Shown in pieces: positions 10,663-22,170 of a stretch of 64,000 nt of DNA. The stretch covers positions 186,001 through 250,000 of the forward strand of contig JAVGVS010000470.1 of NCBI GenBank assembly GCA_032718565.1, read 5' to 3'. The DNA comes from Distichodus sexfasciatus. Its lineage: Eukaryota > Chordata > Actinopteri > Characiformes > Distichodontidae. Each line of letters starts with the position of its first letter. Positions within the stretch are counted from its first letter, which is position 1. The translations under genes and the position numbers were made by a program. The notes under the pieces are model-generated. The model did not search any database. It saw only the letters and a list, made by a program, of their open reading frames with translations, and had not been told where the DNA came from.

Positions 10663-11680
10663 ACGGATGGAAAGCACTTAAAAACTCATGATTCATGCTT
10701 CACCAAACAAATATGCTGTGTTCTTTCAAAGAAATATTTTCTTATGAAACGTCTTTTCAGGTAAAAACATCCGTCTGAGTGCCAAGAAAATGGCTTTAAT
10801 AAAAATATAGAAATTGGTCAAAAAATGTTCTCAAGAATAAAATTGAAAAACAACTGCATGACAACATCCTGAAAATTGTGGTCAATGAAGTGGCTTTTGG
10901 GAGAAGATAATGTACTTTATGTGCACACACACACACACACACTGTTACACACACTGTTCTTCCATTGCTAGAATTTTTATATGTTAAACCCATTGATACA
11001 ATTTCAGAAAATTTCTTCTTTTCTGAATTCATAATTTTCCATATTTACAAGAACAAAGCTGATTAAACAAATATGTATTTTATATTAATGTTATATCCAA
11101 ATGTATTTAAAGAAAAATGTTATCCTTTTTATATGCCCACTACTCCCAGAATTATTTACTCATTCTATTAAAAATTATTATTATTATTTTTTTTTATGAT
11201 TCCATTGAGAAGTTTTCATATAGCAAATGCTCTCACTTTAGTGACATCTGGATGGTAGATAACAAGATAAATTCATTTAATCAATGCCACAAACTTTTAA
11301 AACCCCCTAAAAAAGGAATATATATGAAATAGTTAGCGGATAGCTGTAGAATAATAATATTATCCATATTTTTGCAAAATATATGCTAATTGTAGTGTAA
11401 TTATCCAGAGCATATAAATATATATAAATAAGTATTTGAAAACAAATCAAATAGAGTCGTGTGTCCAAACTTTACAGTGTTACTGTCAAATGTGATGGAA
11501 AATGAGGAGCAGGAAGCGAGATAAAAATATGAATGATGAAGGATAGGAGGTAATTAAAAGGCACACACTAACCGTGTCTCGTATTTCAGACGTTTGTTAC
11601 TCTGGGGCTCGTCTGCGTTAGAGCGGCTGCATTAATTAACCATAGGGCCGGACTCCTGTTAATCACCTGAGCAAGCGTCT
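10663..11680. other. Unassigned AT-rich sequence with a short CA run
   Basis: Contains a (CA)n run at about 10,922-10,942. Otherwise AT-rich single-copy-looking DNA without coding signals. Confidence 0.5.
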
Positions 11681-11686
11681 CCAGAC

Positions 11687-12195
11687 GTGTGTGTGTGTGT
11701 GTGTGCAGTGCTTGGCCATGTGGTGTCATGTGAGTGTGAAAATTTGACATTTTCTCTCTTCCTTTCTCTCTCAGTCTTACTTCCTCTCTTTCTCTCATTC
11801 TTTTTCTCACTCCTTACACTCTCCCTTTCTATTTCCCACCATCTCCCTTTCTTCCTTTCTCTCTCTCCATGCATATCTATCTTTCTTTCACTTTCTTTCA
11901 TTTGCTCCGTCTCTCTTCTTCCCCCTCTCTCTATATCTCTCTTTATCTCTACTACCCGACCTCTATCTCTCTCTCTCTCTTTCTCCCTATCTCTATCTCT
12001 TTACCCTGTCCCTCTCTTCCTTTCTTTCTCTTTCTTTCTGTTTTCCTCCTCCCTATCTCACTTTCTCTTCCTTTTCTCTCACTTTGTTCCATCTCTCCTT
12101 CCCTCTCTCTCCTCTCGCATTCTATGTCTATTTCCCTCTCCTCCAAATCTCTTTCTCATCTTCTCTCTATCTGTCTTTCTCCCTCACTGACCCTC
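11687..12195. repeat. (GT)n run followed by polypyrimidine block
   Basis: A (GT)n run at about 11,687-11,705 is followed from about 11,748 by some 440 bp of C+T-rich sequence with short TCTC and TTTC runs. Confidence 0.85.
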
Positions 12196-12374
12196 TTCAT
12201 TAAGAAGTCCGACGGTAGTCACACTTTTTATTACCATCATTCTGTCGTCATGTCAAATGAACAAGACCAGAAATGTAACGTCAAGAAAGTTCCTAATAAA
12301 GCGGCCAACCTTCAAGACGCAAGTTAACCTAAAAAAAACCTCTCCAACTTTACACGAGACTCTGAGAGCGCAGC

Positions 12375-12500
12375 ATTTATGCTGGTCGGTTAACGAGGAG
12401 CTCCGTAATTAACTCCGCCATTTGCATATTAGCCTTGCGCGCTCACACTTTGGCGCCGTGTTAGCAGCGCGAGTCAGCGGCGATAATTAGCCATCTCTCT
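12375..12500. promoter_or_regulatory. Candidate regulatory island with octamer and TAATTA sites
   Basis: A single-copy-looking, CpG-bearing island inside AT-rich DNA. It contains taattaa at 12,406 and an exact POU octamer ATTTGCAT at 12,420-12,427, then several CpGs (gcgcgctcac, ggcgccgtg, gcagcgcgag). The texture resembles conserved non-coding elements near vertebrate developmental genes. Conservation cannot be tested from one sequence. Confidence 0.3.
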
Positions 12501-13265
12501 TCTTGGCTCTTTTCCTTTCTTCTTTCCTTTTTTTCCCCTTTTCACAGGCACACACAGGCTTTCTTTAGCACCGTGCTAAAAGAGGCAGCTCAGGGTATGA
12601 TGTTATGTCACAGTGAGAAAGAGAGGTAAAGAAGAAACAAACACGCACAAAATCCATGAGCAAAAATAGGTTGGAGCCTATGGTACAATAGTCACTACAT
12701 TATGCTCAGTAATTACAGTGCTGTTAAGGTGTAATGACATACTAGTGTACTATTAAACTGTACAATATAATCAGATGGTTTTAAAGGGCTAACAAATTGG
12801 TCAATCTGGCAATTAAATGGTTAATCAAAAAATGATTGTTTTTAATTAATGTGACATTAAATATATGCAGTATCTTAATAATATATTTTGGTTCCTGTTT
12901 AATATGATAACTAATAACAAACTAGGCATACAACAGTTTTCGGTATTTTACCAAACCATTTGGTACGTCCTGTTCGGTTCGATACATCCAGGTGAACCAT
13001 GATAGTTCAGTACACCCGACATTAAACTTTAATTTTAAAAAACGTGGTCATTGTGCAAGCATTCCCAGGGCATTAAGTTCTCCGTAGCTGTGAAGGATTT
13101 CTGTCAATCGAACACAGAGGCATATTTGTGATACAAGCAGATCCATGAGAATTCAAATGCAAGCGGGAGCGGGTGCACATCGCAAACTAATTAGAATGTT
13201 GGTTTTGCAGACTCGCCGGTCAGGTGTGCAAACGCGTGCAGTGTGTTTGAGCGCTCGTGGCTCTC
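12501..13265. other. Unassigned sequence, possibly decayed transposon
   Basis: Around 12,930-13,020 the text (cagttttcggtattttacc, cctgttcggttcgatac) resembles the end region of fish hAT-type elements, but no pair of termini was found. Confidence 0.35.
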
Positions 13266-13270
13266 ACTAA

Positions 13271-13446
13271 AACGTTTCCAGTTCAGCACATAGTGCACCA
13301 CAATGAAATGCGGCCTCCGCATTTGACCCACTCAAGAAGGAGCTGTGGGCAGCTGACTTGCAGCACCCGGGAAGCAGTGCTTGGGGATGAGTACCTGAGT
13401 GATAACTTTACCAGCCCAGCACTTGAAGCGGCAAACTTGCAATAAC
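13271..13446 (-). mobile_element. tRNA-derived SINE, family A (copy 2)
   Basis: Reverse-oriented copy: cacatagtgcaccacaatga, then gcatttgacccactcaagaa, then gagctgtgggcagc, then gagtacctgagtgataactt are the complements of the family body. The tRNA-like head (cttgaagcggcaa) is eroded and the A box is absent. Confidence 0.75.
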
Positions 13447-13529
13447 GGGGCACCGTGCGCAACCATGACGTGACCAACTATTAGTCTGCACAATAAGCTA
13501 AAAATGTAGTTAAAGATACAGACCTAAAC

Positions 13530-13539
<10 letters not shown>

Positions 13540-13569
<30 letters not shown>
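13540..13569. repeat. (CA)n microsatellite
   Basis: About 15 uninterrupted CA units. Confidence 0.95.
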
Positions 13570-13572
<3 letters not shown>

Positions 13573-14090
13573 GACTGTTACTCTATTTAGATAGCTATTG
13601 ATTTTGGATAGTTCTCAACGAACGCTGGTCATTCCTCTGCCCACTTGACTGCTCCCTTAGGAGCTGAGGAAGCACTTCTGTCTCTTCGGTTCAATGATCG
13701 CACAACATAACACCTCATATACACTTCAAAATAACACAACAACCACACATGCCACTGGTGATTAGCGTTTTAGTCTCCAGTCCACAGTAGTCTGTCTAGT
13801 GCATGTCCAGCCCTCAGTTTTCAACAGTGTTGAGGATATCCAGTTTGCAAAGTCATCTAAGGTTTGATTAGTGTCCAAACTAGTGCTTGTCAATGCTTGA
13901 AATTAAGTACTGACTCGGTATGATGCTATAAACTTTCCCACTGCATTTGCTAAAGGTCAGTAATGATATTTAAGTCTGTACTACGTGAATATCATTAACA
14001 TTTTTGGCAAATCCATGGCAATTTCTGCAAGTCCCACCAAACGCCATGAAATTAGCAAATATGCATTGCAAAAGTGCCATTAAATGAAGG
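13570..14090. other. Unassigned sequence
   Basis: No recognisable repeat, exon or RNA. Confidence 0.5.
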
Positions 14091-14094
14091 CCGT

Positions 14095-14330
14095 TTTAGT
14101 AAGTAGAAGCAGATGCCATCAGTCCTCAGCCGCGTCATTAGCAAAAGGGCTGAAAGGCAGCGTTATTGGTTAACTAATTACAATCGAAAAAAGCACAAAT
14201 GGCAAACCCAATCCAAAAAGATCCCAGAGGCCCCATTAGCTGCTAGCGTGAGCCGCTCCTCTTGTGAAGCCGCCGCTGACAGATTGATGACAAAAGAGTT
14301 AGCGCTCAAAAAAGGGAAATTCTGGGTGAA
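14095..14330. promoter_or_regulatory. Candidate regulatory island with TALE/PBX-like motif
   Basis: A compact block with a MEIS-type TGACAG directly followed by ATTGATGACA (14,277-14,292), plus aactaattac at about 14,172 and ggccccattagctgctagcg at 14,231. It is more GC- and CpG-rich than its surroundings and matches no repeat seen here. Homeodomain-type sites this close together are usual in developmental enhancers, but function is inference. Confidence 0.3.
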
Positions 14331-15460
14331 AGCCTGAGATCTGTGATGTTAAAAACTGAAGTTGGAACGTGGCTAAAAGAGAACGGGCTAAGAGGAAGTT
14401 TCAAAGCGACTCACAGGTGGTAAAGAAGAAGCCAGTTGCTTTGCTGGAGATTTATTGAAGACAATTAGCTTGCTAAAATGTCCAGTTGATGCTAGTGTTT
14501 GATTTTGGCTGTTTTGTTCCGGAAGTAAGTTGTGATCCAAAAACTTGTGCGAGCCAAATTCTAAAGATGACACTGTGTTTCTGATACTAATATCTTGAGT
14601 ATCTGCTGATACCAACACCAGTCAGATATTTGAATACTTTATATCTGTTTATCAACAACGAGCTGTTAATTAAATATCAGTACCATATATATTTCTGTGT
14701 TCTAGCAACAATGTTTGAATAGGAAAAATGTTATACCTTTATCTTCTTGATAAAATACTGACCATCATCTCTAGTTGATAATGTTGATACAATTACATTG
14801 AATAACTGTACTGTGTGACCGTCTAGTTAATAGCTACGATCAGTATCTGCCTGATAAAAAATTAAATCAACTAATTAGCTAGCTAGGACTGAGTAAGCTA
14901 TTCAGCGAGTGTTAGTTAGCTTGGTGAAAGCAAACACAACCAAATGCTAACATATACCAGTGATTGTTTTCTAGTTGTCTACCAAGGAGGTAGCTAAAAG
15001 GTAGCCAAATGTGCTGGCATTTTAAATGTATTTTTGATGAGGCTCCAATTGCAATAAAACATTTTATTCAGTTGGAAACTGATACTGAGTGATATTGATA
15101 CAATCTGATATTCAACACTGATATTTTTCCTGTCATTAATAACAAAGCATTAAATAAATGAGATGTCACAATCTATACTTCTTACTTAAGAGTTAACTGT
15201 CTTCAACTGATTTGTTGTCAAAAGGTTTGAGAAAGCTGAGATTCTTCGATTCAAGGTGGGAATTTAAGAATTGGCACTGAAATTAAAAAGCATATAAATT
15301 CACTTTAAGACTTGAGACAAGTATTCTAATACTTAAGTAATGTTTACTTGTAATACTATTGTGCACAAGTTGTTTTCTTATACTGTAGTCATTTCTTTGT
15401 ATGAATCCTTTACTCTCACTTACTCCATATGTCACTGCTTCACATAAATACTTATGTATT
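14331..15460. other. Unassigned AT-rich sequence
   Basis: Contains scattered TAGCTAGC-type text near 14,875-14,900. No defined repeat unit or exon. Confidence 0.5.
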
Positions 15461-16140
15461 AAATGTCAAAAACTTTACAACTGTGTACATTTTTTGTCTT
15501 TTAAGGCCCGGAAAATGCTCAGAACGCTTACGTGCATGCATCTGCCACACGTTCCCAGTGTTCTTTTGACACCTCCTCTGAGCACGTCGTCAGAAATTAA
15601 CACGACGCATGCACCAGTTGCAGTACCTGCAACAATTAGGGTGGCAGTGTGTGTGTTCAAGTTTTGGTATGTGTTATCAGCATCATTGTTTACTATCAAC
15701 ATGGCTGAACGGTTTCACCATCTTTTTGGCACCCTCGTAACATCAGAACGCAAAGAATTTTTATATTCAACATTTTTTCTCCCTCATTTCACAGCAAAAC
15801 CGGCCGATGTTTTCTCGCACTGCCACCTTCTACTTCTTCCTCTTCTTCTGTCTCTTTACGGCGGACTGCGCATGATTACAGTGTATCACTGCCCCCTGTT
15901 GGAATCCTCAAGATCAACAAAAAGTATGCACATAAGTATAGTCAGTACAACGCTTGCGTAGCAACAGCGTCCACAAGCGTATGCGTCACGTAGTATCAAG
16001 TATATCTCGGCCCTAACACTTAAGTATTGCTCATATCTGATACTTCAGTACTTTTACTCCAGTAGTACCTAATGAGGCACACTTAACTTGTACTAGTCAC
16101 TTTCTTTGTTGGAATTTTTTACGTTTACTCAGACACTTAT
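15461..16140. other. Probable decayed transposon-derived sequence
   Basis: 'agtattgctcatatctgata' and 'cttcagtacttttactccag' (16,023-16,062), with ttaacttgtactag beyond them, have the acttttactcaagta texture of a widespread fish repeat, and cttgagacaagtattctaat occurs on the left near 15,313. CpG-containing text between (15,510-15,620 and 15,950-15,990) looks like another insertion. No clean termini were found. Confidence 0.3.
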
Positions 16141-17280
16141 AGTGTCACCTGTGTGTGGGAGCTAAATGACCAGGAGGGGAGTTCAGAGGCAGGTGGGAGC
16201 TGGATGGACAAGACGACTGATGCCCTCCTTCATGGATGAACAATTTTACATCTTATTGCAAAGTCTATCAGCCAGCGCTTGCCCTCCAGCCCTCTGTATC
16301 ATCCTTTCTTTATACTCTCTCTCTTTCTCTCTCTCCCCCTTCAGCATGGCAAATCTTCTTCCCTTTTGACCTCTGCCACGGCAGGCCAGACTACAGAAAA
16401 GGGAAGAAAAAACTAAACCGGGGGGTCAAGACAGAGCGGAGGACAGATGAAGATGACAGATGAGAGCAACTCTCAGAATTCTCTGAGCTCTTCCCTCACA
16501 GGACTGCCGGGATGCCGGAGTCCCTGCCAATCTGAACTCTGCCCTCTCAGCATCACCCAGCCATCAACGAGCCTCAGTCTCTCACTGGAACCGGGTAGGA
16601 GAGAAAAGAAAAAGGCTCTAGACAAAAATTGTAGATAAAAAAACATTTTTGTCTACAGCTTTATGTTTGAAAACGGAGGATATGCTGCAACCAGATCTAC
16701 ACATCATAAACACCTAACACAGGTGTTTGGTCTTAGTTCTGCACTTTGTCCACTGATGGACTTCTAATGCAAAAGGTAGTATTAAGTTTAGTTGTTGAAT
16801 GTAAAATTTTAAAATCTTTTACACGATTATGGGTCATTTGAAGTTCAGAATCATGTCAGTGTCTCTGTTTACTTAAGTCTATTTTCTTTCATTTGTATTG
16901 GTTTTATTACTAATAAAAGGTCAATAATAATTAAAAAAAAATAATAATAATAATAGATCTTTATTGTTATTAGCATTGTTATTTTTAGTATAACAAATAA
17001 AATAAATCCAAGTAATTCTAATAGCTTCCTTGTCAGAGTGACTGTCAGTCACTTTATAAATACTGCCCCAAAACATATGTGTGATTTTGTTCGACAGCAA
17101 CACACTCCCGTCATCTCAAGCTAAATCGTCTCCTTTTTAGGGTGTCAAAACAAAATCGACGTGATTTCATTCCTCCATCTGGTCTGCAATCCGCCGCTCT
17201 CCGTCCGCTCACTCACAGCCTCCTCACCGTGCCGAATTGGCAGCACAAGCTTTTGGTGTAAGCACCTGCTACCTCTATCT
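16141..17280. other. Unassigned sequence with a short TC run
   Basis: A TC-rich run lies at about 16,314-16,342 and AT-rich sequence follows from 16,760. No exon or transposon is supported. Confidence 0.45.
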
Positions 17281-17298
17281 GCCACGGGATGGAGGGAG

Positions 17299-17340
17299 CG
17301 AGGAAGAGAGAGAGAGAGAGAGAGGGAAGGAGAGGAGAGG
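17299..17340. repeat. (GA)n run
   Basis: Short GA microsatellite, about 40 bp, slightly interrupted. Confidence 0.85.
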
Positions 17341-17384
17341 AACCAGGTGGCAGACGTGACAATGAGTCTGAAAAGTTTAGCACG

Positions 17385-17575
17385 GCGTCATCACCATTAA
17401 CCGCTGCTGACCTAGATTGAGGCCGGTAAATGAGGAGAATTTACGTAATGATTCATAAAAGTGTCCTAATTCCGTGCATCTCTCTGAAAGGCCACAATAA
17501 ATGTTGTGTCGCATTCTAATCAAAGCTGAGGTGAGTCGGGAACTCATAAGGTTGCTAAAAATAAATTTCAGGAGG
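17385..17575. promoter_or_regulatory. Candidate regulatory island
   Basis: Single-copy-looking block with aatttacgtaatgattcat at 17,439, gccacaataaatgttgtgtc at 17,491 (SOX/FOX-like ACAAT and AATAAATG text) and attctaatcaaagctgag at 17,513 (a TCF/LEF-like ATCAAAG). No splice-flanked frame was found. It is listed because this density of factor-like words exceeds that of the flanks. Confidence 0.25.
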
Positions 17576-18280
17576 ACTGGGAGTTAACCATTATGTTTTG
17601 CTCTGTGTTGATATTGATACCAATTCTTACTAAAGTAAGGAGGGCGATATTTTAAGCTGATGTTTGTTTCATTAAAATGACAATTGCTGTGACATATTTA
17701 AATAAATAATGATAATAAAAAAATACTGTAATTGTAATGCCTTTTGTTATTAAAGTTAATTCTGAGAAATGTTCCTATTGTTCTTAACACCAAAAATTGT
17801 AGGTAGATCCCAGCCTTTTGATTTTAAATAAAGTAAACAAAGTAAACCCTAAATTGACCAATGGCAGGAAAAATGACAATGTTAAGTGAAATTTTTCAAG
17901 ACTGTCTAGCAGAAATGAATACAATTCAGAGACTCAGGAGTTTTAAAAACTTCGAGAAGGAACTTGTGTTAAATAAGTTAGAAAAATTGGGCCACATCAA
18001 CTTTCTTAAACGCTAAATATCTAAATATCTCAGTTTTGAAAACTTAAAAAAATAACTAGATCATCACAAAGAACCACTTCAGGTCAGGAAACACCATTGT
18101 TACACTAGGAGCCTCTTCAACGATCACAGATGTTCTAGTTGAATCAAAGATCCAATAAACACACATTTCATCCAGAATCATCCTTGATGGTTTTGTACTC
18201 GGAAAATCGACATTGCAGTCAGTATCGTCAACCAGTATCGTCCAAATGCAATCCGCATCATGCACTCCTTCTACCCCAGT
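17576..18280. other. Unassigned AT-rich sequence
   Basis: No recognisable element. Confidence 0.5.
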
Positions 18281-18293
18281 CTCTCTCTCTCTA

Positions 18294-18327
<34 letters not shown>

Positions 18328-18328
18328 G
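18281..18328. repeat. (TC)n microsatellite
   Basis: TC run of about 48 bp with one interruption. Confidence 0.9.
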
Positions 18329-18344
18329 ACTACTGGCAAACTCC

Positions 18345-18640
18345 ATTAACCAGCGATGGAGGAGCCTTCCGAGACCCTCTTCATCCTCGGTAGCCTAGCA
18401 ACGGCCGCCAACCCTCACTTGGTTATGAAAGTGTTCTAGGGGGATGGGGGATGGTGGTGGTGGGTTGGTTTTAGGAAAAGATAGGTGAAGGGGGTGTGGG
18501 TGATGATGATGGGGCGGTTCCCACAGAGAGAGGGGAGGATGAAGAAAGAGCGGAGTGGAATAGCGGTTCCGGGTCCCAGCGCTTTCCCAGATGCGGTCAC
18601 CATGGCGACAGGCTACAGTACATAAGGAGAGTGTTACCTC
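18345..18640. promoter_or_regulatory. GC-richer island with two RFX X-box-like sites
   Basis: Contains GGTAGCCTAGCAACGG at 18,389-18,404 and GTCACCATGGCGAC at 18,596-18,609. Both have the spaced inverted half-sites (GTNRCC ... RGYAAC) of RFX X-boxes; the second is almost a perfect palindrome. A G-rich plus-strand stretch lies between (18,436-18,500). RFX sites mark ciliary and some developmental promoters. No transcript start is evident. Confidence 0.35.
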
Positions 18641-19330
18641 AGCAGTAGAGATGTATAAGAACGCTGACACGACACGGTCCAGGATGCAATTTTTGGTTAA
18701 TCTCCACCCTAATCAGGACTAGCAATATGGTCAAGTTGGTCAATGAAGACATTTTTCTCCCTCCTATTAGACTTCAGTGCATGGTACTACCATAAAATCT
18801 TAAAATTTAAACCTAAACCTTACTTTCAAGCACATTTTAATCGTGTTTAGTAGGAAAATGCGCCCAGTGGTTATTCTAAAATCTGGGCAAAAAATTAAAG
18901 TACAAGATTGCATAGGGTCTCAGTTCCAGACCAGCAAAGATTTGTATCAGTGAAAAAATATGGCACCTGTTCCAAATTTGGAACCCGCACCAGCACCAGT
19001 GAAGCGGTATCATTATAGTATAGTTTTTGCTGGATCATTCAATAAAGGGAACTATTTCCACTGGAAAAGCTGACTTGCTAAGGTGTTTTATTTAAACTGG
19101 AAATGATCAAACTCAGATCTAATGATCTTTATTATCAAGCAATATGACATGGAGTTGTCTGTTTGAGCCTGAAAATTTATAGTCAAGGGCAAATTACAAT
19201 TATTTCCAAAGAATAAACAATTCAAAAAGTTTGTCAGCCTGTCTGACCTAGACATTTGCCTGCCTTGCGTGTTTGTGTTGGTAAGCCAAGCGTTGCTATG
19301 TCAAAAGTCAAACTAATCCACTGATTCACC
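18641..19330. other. Unassigned sequence
   Basis: The part around 18,960-19,020 (ggcacctgttcc, ggaacccgcaccagcacca) resembles hAT subterminal text from fish, but termini were not found. Confidence 0.35.
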
Positions 19331-19339
19331 TCGGCATCG

Positions 19340-19480
19340 TAGGGGCTCGGTGGGCGATAGTGATGCGTTTTCCCCCGCCGTTGTTGGTACAGATGTTTAA
19401 CAGGCTAGAATCCTGCCTGCCCTGCAGATACGGAGCGCTAGCGGAGTGCGGCGAGCTCCGGAGACCCCAGGTGACGTTAA
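19340..19480 (+). other. CpG-rich island, weak possible exon
   Basis: After a weak acceptor (gttgttggtacag, ending 19,392) there are 26 open codons from 19,393 (MFNRLESCLPCRYGALAECG and six more), and a CAG|gtgacg donor follows at 19,471. The segment has a cluster of CpGs (cggagcgctagcggagtgcg). The pyrimidine tract is poor and no partner exon was found, so a regulatory island is equally likely. Confidence 0.2.
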
Positions 19481-19657
19481 TCCACCCACTTACACAAACA
19501 CACTTACACACACATAAACATGATCTCACTCACTGCTCTAAACCTCAGCCCGAAGATAAAAGGAAGCCACAGAGAAGCAAGGAAAATGTGCTTTGCCGAA
19601 GGTGCAGGAGGCAAAGCGTTCATCAGAGCGGTTACGTAACATTCATAGCTACATTTT

Positions 19658-19772
19658 TACTGGTGCTTTTTAAAACCAAGACTCCACCTCTTTTACTAAC
19701 TACATCTGTTCAACCAAAACAATGTCTGTTAACGGAGTCTCCATCTCTTTCACTTTCCACACTGAAAAGAGC
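19658..19772. repeat. Outlying unit of a degenerate 'ccaagactccacctcttt' repeat
   Basis: aaaccaagactccacctctt at 19,673 and ggagtctccatctctttcac at 19,735 are the same words that build the array at 20,330-20,720. Confidence 0.6.
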
Positions 19773-20329
19773 AGTTGTCCTACAATTCATGCATTTCATT
19801 GGCGTAAAAACTGCTCAAACGTTTACCCGTTTACCGCCACAAACCGTTTGATTAGTTTTCATCCCTCCATCCCGTTGGCTGACTTGTTACGGTGCTAGTG
19901 AGGCAGGAATGACATAGACAGAAGAGACTCATGAGTTCCACCTGTTCCCTCCGCAGAGACCATCCATCTTCCTCCCTTCCACTCTTCCTCCCCCTTCCAA
20001 TATGTGTTCGCTTCAAGATTAAGTCTTTATATTTTCAAGAGGGTGGCAAAAAACAAGGACCAAGAACCTTGAGCTGGAGCAAACGGTCCATGGAAGGTCC
20101 ATTTTTTGCCCTTTATACCCAATTTGCTCCTAGCGATGACAGCTTAAATCCATTAAATCCATTATTGCGCGGCTAACTCCTTCATCGCTCTCTGTATTGG
20201 AAAAATGAAAACTGTTTGGTTGTCGTCGTTTAACAGTTTGAACAAGGGATGCAACTTAACCAATTAAATAATGAATTTAGCCAAACTCTGTCTATTTTAC
20301 TAATCAAATTTTAATCAATCAAGACACAT
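19773..20329. other. Unassigned sequence
   Basis: No recognisable element. Confidence 0.5.
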
Positions 20330-20720
20330 CTAATCGAGACTTCACCTCTTTTTACCCAGACCCTCTTTCTCTTGCCATACCCCAGCAGTTTTCCTAGCCA
20401 CATCCCTTTAATTAAGACCCCAGGCTGTTCTCTAACCGCACCCTTTTAACCAAAACTCCACCTCTTTCCTTAGTCTTAACGTCTGTTAACAAAGTCTCCA
20501 CTTCTTTCACTTTCCAGACCCTTCAACGTTCAAAAATTCAACGTTTTCTTTTGTCCACACCCCTTTAGACAAGAGTGCTCCACTTTCACTAACGCCACGC
20601 CTTTATTCACCCCCTTAACCGAGACTCCTCCTTTTCCCTGAAACACACCACTTCTTTTCTGTATCCACGTACAACCAAGACTCCAACACTTTTAACAGCT
20701 AGACCAATTAAACTAAGAAA
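20330..20720. repeat. Degenerate tandem array, units of roughly 40-60 bp
   Basis: Repeated words in variable spacing: cacccctttaacc, aagactccacctctttcc, cacttctttcactttcc, ccaagactccaacactttt. Unit length drifts with indels, so period is approximate. Confidence 0.6.
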
Positions 20721-21104
20721 AAGATTGAGTATCTCTGTACAAGGATGGTGCAAAAACCTCTTAGTTCTGTCCTATTGATGGTCCACAAATCTCATCTAGC
20801 TTTTAATCTGTGGAGAAAATGATATCCGATCATATCAAATCCACTCCCTCTCGTTCTTCCACATCGGGGAGGAGTGCACAGTTGGAAGGGATGAGGGTCA
20901 AATCATTAAGCTAATGCTAGCTTTAAATCTTTGGCCACTAAAGATTTTCCAAACTAGGCTGCAATCAATAAAATCATTTTTAACTCCGGCGCTTCTGTGT
21001 CCCTTCCTGACCCTAATATTCGGAAACATTGAGTTCTTCATAGTATTTCAAGGTATTAAACAACAAGCGAGAAAAACTTAATTAAATGGATGACAATTGT
21101 ATCT
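20721..21104. other. Unassigned sequence
   Basis: No recognisable element. Confidence 0.5.
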
Positions 21105-21205
21105 TTGTTATCAATCCAGAAGATTCTGGTTCCGATCCCAGAGTCGGCCATGGGTCTTTCTGCGTGGAGTTTGTATGCTCTCACTGTGTTCACATGGGTT
21201 TTCAC
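21105..21205 (+). mobile_element. SINE-like repeat, family C (internal fragment)
   Basis: gattctggttccgatcccag, then agtcggccatgggtctttct, then gcgtggagtttgtatgctct, then cactgtgttcacatgggttt match the part of family C just after the B-box-like motif. Head and tail are missing or diverged. Confidence 0.6.
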
Positions 21206-21937
21206 TGTTGCTGGTGTGAATTCATCTTGTGAACAAAGCGATGAATGTGATTGCAAGGATTGACCTAAAGCGCTGAACCACGTCATCATCCAATTAGCAT
21301 GACCATTCTACGAGATCAAATAAGTCAAAACGAGAGCAATATTAAAAGCATTTTACATAATAAAAGTCCTTTTATGCAAGGTTTTAATACCTGCATTTAA
21401 AAAATGATCAAAAGATTGTCCCTTTGTTCAAGAAGAACTTTAGCCCAAGTCGCTAACGTTACAAACGATAAATGGAAACAGCTAACAAGGCTAACAGTGA
21501 TTGAAAGCTAATCGTGACATTTGGGGGGAAAAGGGGGTGCTTCTTCCAAGACACTAATGTGGCTAACCAGGAATGAGAGGTGTTAATAAGGTTCACAGAG
21601 AAGAAAGGCTAATTGGCACTTTGGGGTGAAACACCCCTTTCAAATTTGGGTTCACGTTTCCAACATTTATCCTGGAAAAAACTTGGGAACATAATGTCTT
21701 CAAATTATCACTTCATTGTTCTGTTATTGGCACAGTCCATGAGATTCTACTTTCGTTGAATTAAATCCAATAACTGGATAAAGAAATGTCAGAGACCACC
21801 CACATACAGACGATTTTGGCCGTCTGTACCCACTCTGTTTCGAGATATGGTCCTAAAATAAACAGATATTCTCAAGGCTTTCATGGGGTTCAGAACAGGC
21901 AAAAAGGAAAGACCGTTATCCAATCAATACGACAAAC
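21206..21937. other. Unassigned sequence with a small perfect hairpin
   Basis: An 8-bp perfect inverted repeat TACAGACG/CGTCTGTA with an 8-nt loop lies at 21,805-21,828. It is too short to name and may be chance. Confidence 0.4.
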
Positions 21938-22170
21938 CGTTCGGGAGCTGGCGCCGTGATCGGAAGGTTGCCGGTTCAAGTCCTGGACCAGTAAAAGTAC
22001 CGTAGGTACTCATAAGCAAGGTACTGTCGCCAAACACTGGTGCCCAAGTGTGGCCAAAGAGCTGCCCACTGTTCCTTCACAGATGGGTCAAATGCAGAGG
22101 TCAGATTTCATTGTGGTGCACTGTGGACTATGTTGTGCTGTGTTCACAATCACAAATAATCACTCACTTT
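21938..22170 (+). mobile_element. tRNA-derived SINE, family A (copy 3)
   Basis: Well-preserved copy. B-box region ggttgccggttcaagtcctg at about 21,965; body ggtactcataagcaaggtac; ctgcccactgttccttcaca; ggtcagatttcattgtggtg; and the 3' end cacaaataatcactcacttt. The A box around 21,938 is weak. Confidence 0.85.

Noticed and set aside
15461..16140. Complete MITE with GCTTACG/CGTAAGC-type ends
   Set aside because: The proposed inverted ends matched only weakly and no target duplication was found.
21805..21828. 8-bp perfect hairpin as a terminator or small RNA
   Set aside because: Too short and isolated; expected by chance in 64 kb.
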